NCBI GenBank assembly: GCA_963818985.1
Contig: CAWFUJ010000009.1
Coordinates: 124,001-188,000 of the forward strand
Reading direction: 5' to 3'
DNA: 64,000 nt
Source: JAFEDN01 sp963818985
Lineage (GTDB): Bacteria > Pseudomonadota > Gammaproteobacteria > Coxiellales > Coxiellaceae
Both the position numbers and the translations under genes were made by a program. The notes under the pieces are model-generated. The model saw nothing but the letters and a program-made list of their open reading frames with translations, had not been told where the DNA came from and searched no databases. Positions within the stretch are counted from its first letter, which is position 1. Each line of letters starts with the position of its first letter. Of the stretch, positions 16,377-24,770 are shown piece after piece.

Positions 16377-16401
16377 GATAAATCCCGTTCCTCTCAATAA
16401 T

Positions 16402-17088
16402 CTAGTCATTTAACTGATAATAGGCTATGTAATTGACATTCACATCTTCACTATAATTAAACTTTCCAGAAAATGGATTATAAGTTATCCCTTGTAAACC
16501 TTTTAAAGTCAAACCTGCTCGACTTGCCCACAATGTTAGTTCAGAAGGTTTTATTAATTTTGCGTACTGATGAGTACCCTTGGGTAATAATCCCAATATA
16601 TATTCAGCACCGAGAATGGCTTTTAGAAAAGCTTGCAAATTACGGTTGATCGTGGCAAAAAAAACTATTCCGCCTGGTTTGAGTAAATCGGCACAGTCTT
16701 GGACAATTTGGCTAGGATCTGGCACATGTTCTAGAAGCTCCATGCAAGTGATGATATCAAAGCTTGCAGGGTTTTGATTGGCAAGGCCAGTGCTACTGAT
16801 CAGTTGATAATGAATATTCAAAGATTGTGCAGCGGCATGTTGCTGAGCGATTAGCAGTAAAGACTCGCTCAAGTCTATGCCAGTCACCGAGGCTTGGCAG
16901 TTGGTCATCGCTTCACTGAGTAACCCGCCTCCGCAGCCGATATCAAGTACTTTTTGCCGAGCAAGAGGAGCGTGGGTATTAATGTATTCTAGACGTATTG
17001 GATTTAATTGATGTAAAGGCTTCATTGGACCGCTAGGATTCCACCACTGGCTAGCCAAAGCATCAAATTTTGCAATTTCATCTTCCAT
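16402..17088 (-). CDS. ubiG: Ubiquinone biosynthesis O-methyltransferase
   Basis: SAM-dependent methyltransferase performing both O-methylations in ubiquinone synthesis. The N-terminal segment EIAKFDALASQWWNP, SAM motif VLDIGCGGGLLSEAM (about residue 47) and GIDLSESLL, then MELLEHVPDP (about 116) and KPGGIVFFATINRN (about 138), are all UbiG hallmarks. The length of 228 residues is close to E. coli's 240. It is the last gene of sohB-CDF-ubiG, 4 bp after the transporter stop. Confidence 0.95.
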   Translation of the reverse strand: MEDEIAKFDALASQWWNPSGPMKPLHQLNPIRLEYINTHAPLARQKVLDIGCGGGLLSEAMTNCQASVTGIDLSESLLLIAQQHAAAQSLNIHYQLISSTGLANQNPASFDIITCMELLEHVPDPSQIVQDCADLLKPGGIVFFATINRNLQAFLKAILGAEYILGLLPKGTHQYAKLIKPSELTLWASRAGLTLKGLQGITYNPFSGKFNYSEDVNVNYIAYYQLND

Positions 17089-17092
17089 CTAA

Positions 17093-17986
17093 CTAAGGCT
17101 CCAGACAAGGTTGACAATCGATAATATCAGGTTCAGGTTGCAAAGTAACATGCTCAATTTGGTATTGTTTTTTCAGCATCTCCATGAGTCCAATGAGAAC
17201 ATTTTGCCAATTGCTGAGTTCATGAATATCCACGTGTGCCGATAAGGCAATATTTCCCGAAGATAAGGTCCAAATATGTAAATCATGGATGGCTTTTACT
17301 CCCTTAATTTTAATCATATCGGCAGCAACATCCTGCAAATCGATATGACCTGGTACCGCCTCCATTAAGATGAGCAAGGATTCTCGTAGCAATGATATAC
17401 TTGAAATCAAAATTAATATACCAATTAATATGGAGAGAATGGGATCAATCAATAACCACTTGGTAAAGTAAATAACTGCGCCGGAAACTAAAGCGGCTAT
17501 AGAACCCAGAATATCGCCCATAACATGCAACAAAGCTGCGCGAATATTTAAGGTGCGTTCACCTTGCGCTATTAACCAAGCTGCCAATAAATTGATGAGG
17601 ATACCAATGGCCGCAATCACCATAACCATCATCCCATGGACAGGTTTGGGATGATGCAATCGTTGGATTGCTTCAATAATCACGAAGATTGAAATCATCA
17701 ACATCATCAGACTACTAATCCAAGCCGCGACCACTTCAGCGCGACCTAAACCATAACTGTGTTTATGTGAGGGCGGTTTTAACGCTAGCCAACCGGCAAA
17801 CACCGCAATGGATAATGCGACGGCATCGGAAAACATATGGCCGGCATCTCCCAGCAATGCGAGTGATCCACTAAACCAACCACCAATCGCTTCAACAATG
17901 GCAAAGATAAAAACTATAGCGACGGCTAACATCATCTTTTTGTGAGGATTTTTATGGGAATGATGAGAATGATTGTGGTTATGCAT
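17093..17986 (-). CDS. Cation diffusion facilitator (CzcD/ZitB-like)
   Basis: Inner-membrane metal/proton antiporter exporting Zn or related divalent cations. The N-terminus is His-rich (seven His in the first 16 residues). Six helices follow, with the metal site residues in LLGDAGHMFSDA (TM2) and LLHVMGDI (TM5). The KHSYGLGRAEV loop is diagnostic of the family. A cytoplasmic C-terminal ferredoxin-like domain with HDLHIWTLSSG closes the protein. It overlaps the sohB stop by 8 bases, so it is cotranscribed with a membrane peptidase. Confidence 0.93.
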   Translation of the reverse strand: MHNHNHSHHSHKNPHKKMMLAVAIVFIFAIVEAIGGWFSGSLALLGDAGHMFSDAVALSIAVFAGWLALKPPSHKHSYGLGRAEVVAAWISSLMMLMISIFVIIEAIQRLHHPKPVHGMMVMVIAAIGILINLLAAWLIAQGERTLNIRAALLHVMGDILGSIAALVSGAVIYFTKWLLIDPILSILIGILILISSISLLRESLLILMEAVPGHIDLQDVAADMIKIKGVKAIHDLHIWTLSSGNIALSAHVDIHELSNWQNVLIGLMEMLKKQYQIEHVTLQPEPDIIDCQPCLEP

Positions 17987-18953
17987 AAATAAACTTATTG
18001 ATTAACAGATTAAAACCCGCTCCGATTCGCTCACTCAGTTTTTTCTTAACAAGATACTTGACTTGATAGATATCATAAGCTTCTTTACGTGCCAGTAAGT
18101 ATTCATCACTGGTTTTAATTTCGTCCACTAAGTTTAATTCAAGTGCCCGAGATCCAAACCAATGTTCGCCGGTGGACACTTCATTAATATTAACTTTAGA
18201 ACGGTAACTGTTTATAAAATTTTTAAATATCTCATGGGCTTGGTCAACTTCTTCTTGCATTTTATTGCGGCCTTCCGGAGTATTTTTACCAAATAATGAC
18301 AAAGTCCGTTTATATTGTCCGGCAGAGATTTGTTCGAAATCAATATCATTTTTTTCTAGCCAGCGATTAAAATTAGGTAGTTGGGCGATCACACCAATTG
18401 AACCAATAATTGCAAAAGGGGCTGATATAATATGGTCTGCAAGACAGGCCATTAAGTAGCCACCACTGGCAGCGACTTTATCAACCGCGACTGTTAACTT
18501 TATTTTGGCATCTTTCAATCGTTGAATTTGAGCGGCAGCTAGGCCATAAGCGTGAACCATTCCACCCGGACTATCAATTTTCAATAAGACTTCGTCTTGG
18601 GGATCTTTACTTAAAATAATCGCGGTGATTTCCTCGCGAAGCGAATTAACGGTAGAAGCTTTAATATCCCCATCAAAACAAAGTAAAAATAAGCGTTTTT
18701 TGGAAGCTTTATTTTTAGTCTTTTGATTTTTTTTATTCTGTTTTATTGCCGATTTAGTTAGAGTTGCTTCCTGAACAACCGATAAATAATCATCATATTG
18801 ATGGTTTAATTTTTGAATTGTTAACTTCCCAGCTTTGTCTTTCTCTTTTGTTTTGCTAAAGATGATGATAATTCCACCGAGGATCAACAGCACGGCAAAC
18901 ACAAAAGTCAGAGATTTGGCTAAAAATAAGATATACTCATTCAAGAAATGCAT
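17979..18953 (-). CDS. sohB: SohB-like inner-membrane peptidase S49
   Basis: Signal-peptide-peptidase family protease anchored by an N-terminal helix. From the ATG at 18953 (GGAGA 10 bases upstream) the protein has 324 residues. A longer frame to 19076 has no such support. The helix is at about 13-32 and a Lys-rich linker at 60-90. The S49 core has LLKIDSPGGMVHAYG, the nucleophile region VAASGGYLMACLAD and the general-base Lys in SAGQYKRTLSLFG. These match SohB in order and length (E. coli 349). First gene of the sohB-CDF-ubiG run. Confidence 0.93.
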   Translation of the reverse strand: MHFLNEYILFLAKSLTFVFAVLLILGGIIIIFSKTKEKDKAGKLTIQKLNHQYDDYLSVVQEATLTKSAIKQNKKNQKTKNKASKKRLFLLCFDGDIKASTVNSLREEITAIILSKDPQDEVLLKIDSPGGMVHAYGLAAAQIQRLKDAKIKLTVAVDKVAASGGYLMACLADHIISAPFAIIGSIGVIAQLPNFNRWLEKNDIDFEQISAGQYKRTLSLFGKNTPEGRNKMQEEVDQAHEIFKNFINSYRSKVNINEVSTGEHWFGSRALELNLVDEIKTSDEYLLARKEAYDIYQVKYLVKKKLSERIGAGFNLLINKFIYA

Positions 18954-19155
18954 AATTATTGTCTCCATCGTAATGACTAGGCATTTTAGCACAGGGGAGC
19001 GGGGTTGCAAATTGTGAAAAAAATTATTAACATAGGGATAGACAGTTTCCAGATTATTATCTGAGCATTTTTGCACCTGAAATTGTAAAAAGGGAACACA
19101 GTTTTCTAGTTTCTAGAAACTATGATTTTAAAGTAAACAACAAGGAGTTTTTTCA

Positions 19156-19695
19156 ATGAAAGCAAAAAAATTAGTTGGACTTAGCTTGACGGCAGCTGCA
19201 ATGGTCGGTTTTGTCATGTCCTCCGGCACAGCTTTAGCAACTACTAAACACCATACCACTGCCAGTAGCTGTGCTAAAGAAGTAAGATGTTATGAAGTCA
19301 ATGGTTGCAAAGATAGCTCGTCATGCAAAACTAATGGCTATATTTTGGTATCTAAATCTGCTTGTGAGCAATTGAGTGGAACAACTACTAAGCCAACAAA
19401 TACCAGTTTAAGTAATACAAATTCTACCAATCCCAATACAAATCCTGGGATGAATCCTAACAATCCCACGACGAACACAAACCCATCGGATACTAACCCA
19501 ACAGCTACTAATCCATCGGACACGAATCCGTCCAATACTAACCCATATAATAATCCAAATACCCCAACTAGCCCAAATAGCACTACGCCAAATAATCCAA
19601 ACAGTACAAATCCATATAGTACAAATCCATCTAAAACTTCTGGGAATGGAACTTCCGCTGTGATCCATCGCGCAGTGGTCCAAGAAGTTCAGTAA
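19156..19695 (+). CDS. Secreted Cys-containing protein with long Asn/Thr/Pro-rich tail (bufferin-like head)
   Basis: A strong AAGGAG precedes the ATG. Residues 1-29 form a Sec signal peptide ending near ALA-TT. Residues 40-77 contain six Cys in the pattern C...CYEVNGCKDSSSCKTNGYILVSKSAC, which resembles the KCYGVNxCKG..CKGQGF.SxxxC pattern of small DUF2282/bufferin proteins, though shortened. The final 100 residues are low complexity, built of TNP, NPS and NPN units (for example NPSDTNPTATNPSDTNPSNT). A clear terminator follows. Copper buffering or surface display are possible, but the tail is unlike ordinary bufferins and the function is not known. Confidence 0.8.
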   Translation: MKAKKLVGLSLTAAAMVGFVMSSGTALATTKHHTTASSCAKEVRCYEVNGCKDSSSCKTNGYILVSKSACEQLSGTTTKPTNTSLSNTNSTNPNTNPGMNPNNPTTNTNPSDTNPTATNPSDTNPSNTNPYNNPNTPTSPNSTTPNNPNSTNPYSTNPSKTSGNGTSAVIHRAVVQEVQ

Positions 19696-19715
19696 TCTAT
19701 TGACGCCATGACCAA

Positions 19716-19748
19716 AAGCCTGCTGTGTTTCACATAGCAGGCTTTTTT
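19716..19748 (+). terminator. Rho-independent terminator
   Basis: AAGCCTGCT pairs with AGCAGGCTT, with an 11-base loop, and six T follow. It lies 20 bases after the stop of the secreted protein and before the AsmA-like gene, so the two are separate transcripts. Confidence 0.9.
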
Positions 19749-19762
19749 GTTAGAATAAGAGT

Positions 19763-20908
19763 ATGTGGAATCAATTATTTAGAAAAATCATCATCAGTAT
19801 CAGTACGGTGGTTGTTTTTTTTGCCCTCATCTTATCGATGCTATTTATCACTTTTTTTTCACCCGACAATTTTAAATACCAGATTGTTCATCAAGTGTAT
19901 TTAAAGACCGGCCAAACAATGGAAATAAACGGCCCGATCGATTGGAGTTTCACGCCGGACCTAGGTATTCGATTACACCAGGTGAAATGGGTCGGTGCAT
20001 CTGTGGTTGCTGAAAAGGTCGATGCCATCGTGGCTTGGCGTCCTTTATTTTCCGGTCAAGTCATTATTAAAAAAATTATGGTGCATAATCTGACGCTACC
20101 ATTCGAAGGCATTCAGCTTAAGGGAGATATAGCAGTGGATTTGAAAGCACAAACCCTTGTGGCTGATAATCTATTCCTCGATTGTGGCCTTACTCTGAGT
20201 TTCACACATGTGTATGCCAACCTGTTTGCCGACCAACAAATTTTAAAGTTGTCGCAATTAAGGGGTAGGGTCAATGGTGGAGAGTTCAGTGGACAAATAA
20301 CTGCGAATCTAATGGGCGATCTTCCTCATTTTGCTATTGATGCGGTTCTCACGAAGGTGAAATTAGAACAGTTCAGTCATTCGAAACTGTTGCAGGGAGC
20401 TGCAAACATTGCCATGAACGTAAATATGCAAGGGAATACGGCCAGTGCTTTAATGCATAGCTTAAATGGCAAGGTTCAGATGGCGGCTAACGATGGTGCG
20501 ATTAGTAATAATGAATTAATGAAGCAAGTAAAAAATCTAAGTCAATGGATTAAGATTTCAACTTCTACTCCTTTTTCCCAGTTCACTATGAGCGGCGTAA
20601 TTGTCGATGGTTTGCTTAAAAGTGACGATCTAGAAATGCTAGCAGAGGACTTTGCTCTCACCGGCAGAGGCAAAATGGATTTACCCACCTCTCAAATGGA
20701 TTATCATATGACCATGCACGGTCATGCCAAAATGTTTAACCAAAAGATTAATTTTTCTGTTCCATTCGCCATCGGCGGCACTTTTTCTAAACCAAGTTTT
20801 AAGCCAGACCTCTCATCGACCAGTCAGAGTGAAGATGCTTCTAATAAGAAATTAAATCATTTTTTCAATAAAACCATAAAAAACTTTTTGTCGGCTCAAG
20901 AAAATTAA
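19763..20908 (+). CDS. AsmA family protein (short form)
   Basis: An envelope protein with one N-terminal membrane helix (residues 8-30) followed by the AsmA start pattern SPDNFKYQIVHQVYLKTGQ...INGPIDWSFTPDLGIRL. The C-terminal part has the AsmA repeat-like FTMSGVIVDGLLKSDDLEMLAEDFALTG (in parts). AsmA-like proteins are thought to form bridges for phospholipid movement to the outer membrane. At 381 residues it is much shorter than E. coli AsmA (617), lacking much of the middle. It starts only 14 bp after a terminator, so its promoter must overlap that terminator or read-through must occur. Confidence 0.85.
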   Translation: MWNQLFRKIIISISTVVVFFALILSMLFITFFSPDNFKYQIVHQVYLKTGQTMEINGPIDWSFTPDLGIRLHQVKWVGASVVAEKVDAIVAWRPLFSGQVIIKKIMVHNLTLPFEGIQLKGDIAVDLKAQTLVADNLFLDCGLTLSFTHVYANLFADQQILKLSQLRGRVNGGEFSGQITANLMGDLPHFAIDAVLTKVKLEQFSHSKLLQGAANIAMNVNMQGNTASALMHSLNGKVQMAANDGAISNNELMKQVKNLSQWIKISTSTPFSQFTMSGVIVDGLLKSDDLEMLAEDFALTGRGKMDLPTSQMDYHMTMHGHAKMFNQKINFSVPFAIGGTFSKPSFKPDLSSTSQSEDASNKKLNHFFNKTIKNFLSAQEN

Positions 20909-20950
20909 CTATCTGTCAATGATGTTCATCGATTTTCAATTTATGCTAAA

Positions 20951-22270
20951 TTAATATAAAAGAAACGGTTTGCGAAGTTCAAAAAAATTATCTAACCCCG
21001 GCTGAAAATCAGCAGTGATATTTTTTACTGATTCGCCGCGTTCCAATGCTGTCCGTATGCTAGATGTTCCGACCACATAATCAAAGTAATCACCATGGAA
21101 TTTCAGCTTCTTCCCGTACAGTTGTTTTACCATTGATAGAATGGCAAGCGTGGTGGCAACAGGTTGAAAGGTTTCTCGGTTAGTGATATGTAATTGAACA
21201 CCACGGCATTGTTTACCCTGAAATTTAGAAAATGTAGGTGAGAACCAAACTTCTCGAAACTTCACACCAGGCAAATGAAGTTCGTTCAATTTTTTTGCTA
21301 AAACAAATCCATTAACCCAAGGCGCGCCGAATATTTCGAATGGCTGTGTTGTGCCTCGACCCTCAGACAAATTTGTTCCTTCGAGTAATACTTGGCCCGG
21401 ATAAACAATAGCCGAATTCAACGTTGGTAAATTCGGTGATGGAATGACCCAAGGCAAAGATGTTTGATCAAACCATTCATTCCGCCTCCAGTTTTCCATT
21501 GGTATCACAGTCAGCTTTGCTTTATTCGATAAAAATTTTTCGTTGAATAATAAAGCAAGTTCGCCAATGGTCATGCCATGTCGTAGAGGTATTGGATAAA
21601 GCCCAATGAATGAACTATATTTCGGGTATTCGAGGATAGGCCCTTCCATTGTGATGCCTCCAATGGGATTTGGTCGATCTAAAACAATAACAGGGATACC
21701 TGCTTTAGCACAGGCTTCCATGACGTAATTCATGGTGGCAATGTAAGTGTAAATACGTGTTCCGACGTCTTGCAAATCGAGGACTATCACGTCAACAGAC
21801 CGTAATATATCTGGGTCCACTTGTTTACCCTGATTCTGGGTATCAAATGCACGCATAGTTTTATCAATTGTTTTTAACATGCTTTTGGACGGCTTTTTAG
21901 ATTGCCCATAAAGGCTGTAAACTGGTAATTGATAATCTTTGTCAAAATAGTAGGGGACATATTCACCCGCTTGTGAATTACCATGAACACCGTGTTCAGG
22001 TCCGTACAGCGCGACAAGCTTAATCTCTGGATGTTGATGAAAAAGTTCTATAGTACTTTTGAGGGAGCCGCTCATACCAGTCGGATTAGTGACCAAACCG
22101 ACGCGTTTTCCACGAAGTAATTCGAGATGTTTCTCAAATAGAACATCAACTCCAAGTTTTACCGGTAAAAAATCAGTTGAAGTATTTTTGTTTTCTGGTA
22201 CGCCGTAAGAGGTGAAAGGTAACATGACAAGAAAGTAAGATAAAAATCGTGTGGCAATAAAATTTCTCAT
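20951..22270 (-). CDS. namZ: Exo-beta-N-acetylmuramidase NamZ-like (DUF1343)
   Basis: Predicted secreted glycosidase releasing N-acetylmuramic acid from peptidoglycan fragments. The ATG at 22270 has GGAGA 10 bases upstream and gives a 439-residue protein with a signal peptide (MRNFIATRFLSYFLVML, cut near SYG). A longer frame to 22324 lacks support. DUF1343 hallmarks: RGKRVGLVTNPTG, ALYGPEHGVHG, LPVYSLYGQSKKPS, VDVIVLDLQDVGTRIYTYI, DRPNPIGG and LSEGRGTTQPFEIFGAPW. No other muropeptide-recycling gene is adjacent. Confidence 0.92.
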   Translation of the reverse strand: MRNFIATRFLSYFLVMLPFTSYGVPENKNTSTDFLPVKLGVDVLFEKHLELLRGKRVGLVTNPTGMSGSLKSTIELFHQHPEIKLVALYGPEHGVHGNSQAGEYVPYYFDKDYQLPVYSLYGQSKKPSKSMLKTIDKTMRAFDTQNQGKQVDPDILRSVDVIVLDLQDVGTRIYTYIATMNYVMEACAKAGIPVIVLDRPNPIGGITMEGPILEYPKYSSFIGLYPIPLRHGMTIGELALLFNEKFLSNKAKLTVIPMENWRRNEWFDQTSLPWVIPSPNLPTLNSAIVYPGQVLLEGTNLSEGRGTTQPFEIFGAPWVNGFVLAKKLNELHLPGVKFREVWFSPTFSKFQGKQCRGVQLHITNRETFQPVATTLAILSMVKQLYGKKLKFHGDYFDYVVGTSSIRTALERGESVKNITADFQPGLDNFFELRKPFLLY

Positions 22271-22397
22271 CTTTATAGTTCTCCATCGTCTCAGGTAAAA
22301 AAATATGCCATTTTTCAATATCATTTAGAAAATTTATTATATGGTTCACTAGACAAAAAAACAATACTCAATAAAATAAATCACCTATTAGCCTATC

Positions 22398-22426
22398 TTG
22401 AATAAAATTAGCGAATAGTGTTAAAT
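22398..22426 (+). promoter_or_regulatory. Sigma70-type promoter of tRNA-Leu
   Basis: TTGAAT at 22398-22403 and TTAAAT at 22421-22426 with a 17-base spacer place the start of transcription near 22433, about 12 bases before the mature tRNA. Confidence 0.6.
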
Positions 22427-22445
22427 TGGTGGTTTTATCGAATGG

Positions 22446-22527
<82 letters not shown>

Positions 22528-22566
22528 TAGTATTCCCATGTAACCTAACAAGATGAGGCTATGAAT

Positions 22567-23898
22567 ATGCGGGTTGAAGTAATAAAGTTAGATGGTTTAT
22601 CGCGTCGTTTAAATGTGGTTTTGCCAGCAGAGCGGTTACGCCAAGCTTATGATGAGCGTATTAAAGAAGTGGCTAAAAATGTTCGGCTGCCTGGATTCCG
22701 TTCTGGCAAGATACCGATGCCAGTGATCGAAAAACGATTTGGAAACATAGTCCTAAGAGAAGTGGCCAGTGAATTAATGCAAGCCGGCTTTCAGCAAGCT
22801 GTCACTGATGAAAAACTAAAAGTTGCAGGCTCCCCAGAGGTTAAACCTGGAGAAATCGATAAAGAAAAAGATCTTCAATTTGAAGTTTCATTCGAAACTT
22901 ATCCTGAGGTTAAGTTAGCAGATTTCCATCAAGTAAAGGTAGAAAAATTACAAGCCGAAGTGACCGATGAAGATGTCGAGCGAATGCTGCAAAAATTGCG
23001 AAAACAACAAGCACATTGGCACAGAGTTGATCGAGCGGCTGAGTTAGGTGATCGTGTACTGATTGATTTTGATGGTTTCATTGAAGGTAAACCATTCCCG
23101 GGTGGCAGCGGCAAGGACTTCACTCTAGAATTGGGTTCGCGACAGATGATCCCTGGGTTTGAAGAAGGATTATTAAATGCAAAAGCTGGCGATGATCTGA
23201 GTGTCGATGTGACCTTTCCTCAAGATTATCCGGCCACCCATTTAGCCAATCAAAAAGCAATTTTTAAAATCAAATTGCATGAAGTACAAGAGGCTCATTT
23301 ACCTGAATTAGATGATGATTTCTTTAATAAACTGAGTATTAAAAGTGGAGGTTTAGAAGCATTAACTAAAAAGCTCCGCGATGATATGGAAACTGAGCTT
23401 AAAAATAGATTAATGGCGCAATTAAAAGAAGAAGTATTAAATCGTTTAATTGAACTTAATCCAGTTACTCCACCCAATTCCATGGTTGAAGATGAAATTA
23501 AAAATCTACAAGAAGTGACCCGTCAACAAATCAGCGCCCAACAAGGTAAAAAAGGCAAGGAAACCAGCAAGATCCAATTACCTAAAGAACCTTTTATTCC
23601 TCAAGCACAAAAACGAGTGATTTTAGGCTTATTAGTCGGAGAAGCTATTAAAAACTTTGGCATTAAATCTGACAAAAATAAAGTTCGTGACAAAATAAAT
23701 GAGATGGTAATGGCTTCTGGATACGGAAATCCTGAAGAAATGGCCGCTTGGTATCATCAAAATAAACGTCTAATGAGTGAAATTGAAACCTTGGTACTTG
23801 AAGATCAAGTGGTTGAAAAATTGTTAACCCAAGCGCAAATTGTTGAGAAGCATGTGAGTTACCAAGAAGCGTTTGCTGTTACCCAACAGCAAGCTTAA
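22567..23898 (+). CDS. tig: Trigger factor (ribosome-associated chaperone)
   Basis: Folding chaperone at the ribosome exit with a peptidyl-prolyl isomerase domain. Of two nearby ATGs, 22567 is preferred: TGAGG lies 8 bases before it but only 2 before 22561. It gives MRVEVIKLDGLSRRL, which aligns with other trigger factors. The ribosome-binding signature GFRSGKIP is at about residue 44. The FKBP domain follows (GDRVLIDFDGFIEGKPFPGGSG in parts, about 155-235), then the long helical C-terminal arms. At 443 residues it matches E. coli (432). It heads tig-clpP-clpX-lon. Confidence 0.96.
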   Translation: MRVEVIKLDGLSRRLNVVLPAERLRQAYDERIKEVAKNVRLPGFRSGKIPMPVIEKRFGNIVLREVASELMQAGFQQAVTDEKLKVAGSPEVKPGEIDKEKDLQFEVSFETYPEVKLADFHQVKVEKLQAEVTDEDVERMLQKLRKQQAHWHRVDRAAELGDRVLIDFDGFIEGKPFPGGSGKDFTLELGSRQMIPGFEEGLLNAKAGDDLSVDVTFPQDYPATHLANQKAIFKIKLHEVQEAHLPELDDDFFNKLSIKSGGLEALTKKLRDDMETELKNRLMAQLKEEVLNRLIELNPVTPPNSMVEDEIKNLQEVTRQQISAQQGKKGKETSKIQLPKEPFIPQAQKRVILGLLVGEAIKNFGIKSDKNKVRDKINEMVMASGYGNPEEMAAWYHQNKRLMSEIETLVLEDQVVEKLLTQAQIVEKHVSYQEAFAVTQQQA

Positions 23899-23927
23899 TA
23901 AATTAATATTAAAAAAGGACACACATA

Positions 23928-24524
23928 ATGACTAGTCATAATTATTTAGTACCTATGGTTGTTGAACAAAGCGCTCGGGGTGAGCGTGCTTATGATATTT
24001 ATTCAAGGTTACTAAAGGAAAGGATTATTTTTTTAGTTGGTCAAATTGAGGAACAAACGGCTAATCTTATCGTCGCCCAATTATTGTTTTTGGAATCTGA
24101 AAATCCTAATAAAGATATTTCTTTATATATTAATTCTCCTGGTGGTGTGGTCAGCGCAGCTTTAGCCATTTACGATACCATGCAATTTGTGAAACCTGAT
24201 GTCAGTACCCTTTGCATTGGGCAAGCAGCCAGCGCGGCTGCCTTATTGTTAACTGCAGGGACCAAAGGCAAACGTCATTGCTTGCCGCATTCTACCGTGA
24301 TGATCCATCAGGTATTGGGTGGTTACCAGGGGCAAGGGACAGATATACAAATTCATGCTCGTGAGACCGAACGTATCGGTAAGCTACTGAATGATCTTTT
24401 AGCGAAGCATACTGGCCAGTCGGTTAAACAAATTGAAAAGGACACTAACCGTGATAATTTTATGCATGCAGAACAAGCAGTGAGTTACGGTTTAGTCGAT
24501 ACTATTTTTGAACAACGGGAATAA
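23928..24524 (+). CDS. clpP: ATP-dependent Clp protease proteolytic subunit
   Basis: Barrel-forming serine peptidase of 198 residues. The catalytic triad is visible: Ser in CIGQAASAAALLL (about residue 98), His in STVMIHQ (about 123) and Asp in KDTNRDNFM (about 172). The segment ERIIFLVGQIEE and the INSPGGVVSA oxyanion strand are typical. AAGGAC precedes the ATG by about 9 bases. Partner of ClpX downstream, from which it is separated by 246 bp holding a dispersed repeat. Confidence 0.97.
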   Translation: MTSHNYLVPMVVEQSARGERAYDIYSRLLKERIIFLVGQIEEQTANLIVAQLLFLESENPNKDISLYINSPGGVVSAALAIYDTMQFVKPDVSTLCIGQAASAAALLLTAGTKGKRHCLPHSTVMIHQVLGGYQGQGTDIQIHARETERIGKLLNDLLAKHTGQSVKQIEKDTNRDNFMHAEQAVSYGLVDTIFEQRE

Positions 24525-24582
24525 AAAAACTGACAGGGCTGTTCCAAGAATATTTAAAAAATAGTTTTCGCAGAAAATCTCT

Positions 24583-24702
24583 ACGCCATGGGGGATCGCA
24601 AGGGGGAGCCGCGCGAAGCGCTTCCCCTTCATTCCGAGCATCGGCTCCGCCGAGCGCAGGATATGAACAAGAAGCAATTCTCGCTGTATAAAGCGAGAAT
24701 TG
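24583..24702. repeat. Dispersed repeat element, copy A (clpP-clpX gap)
   Basis: A core of about 81 bases (24583-24663) begins ACGCCATGGGGGATCGCAAG and ends GCGCAGGATA. It is followed by a perfect 11-bp hairpin (CAATTCTCGCT / AGCGAGAATTG, 24675-24702). The same core and a matching hairpin occur at 57274-57448 inside the addB-like gene. On the minus strand the core can be read as the peptide ARNEGEALRAAPPCDPPW, the same peptide that copy B adds to the nuclease. Internal GC is higher than the surroundings. It is therefore a mobile or spreading palindromic element, not a ClpX regulatory site as such. Confidence 0.8.
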
Positions 24703-24770
24703 CGGCTGGGCCATTGAAAACATCAGGCACAGTCCTTATATTGATAATATAACTAAGATGAGGTTGTTCA

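Noticed and set aside
18954..19076. A longer start for sohB
   Set aside because: No ribosome site and no homology-like text; the ATG at 18953 has GGAGA at the right distance and begins just before the membrane anchor.
19338..19683. Antisense frames with Val/Gly- or Trp/Ile-rich peptides opposite the secreted protein
   Set aside because: They are mirror images of the low-complexity Asn/Thr/Pro repeats, with no ribosome sites.
24502..24723. Short minus-strand frames in the clpP-clpX gap
   Set aside because: They are open only because they run through the dispersed repeat; no ribosome site or own promoter. The region is annotated as a repeat.
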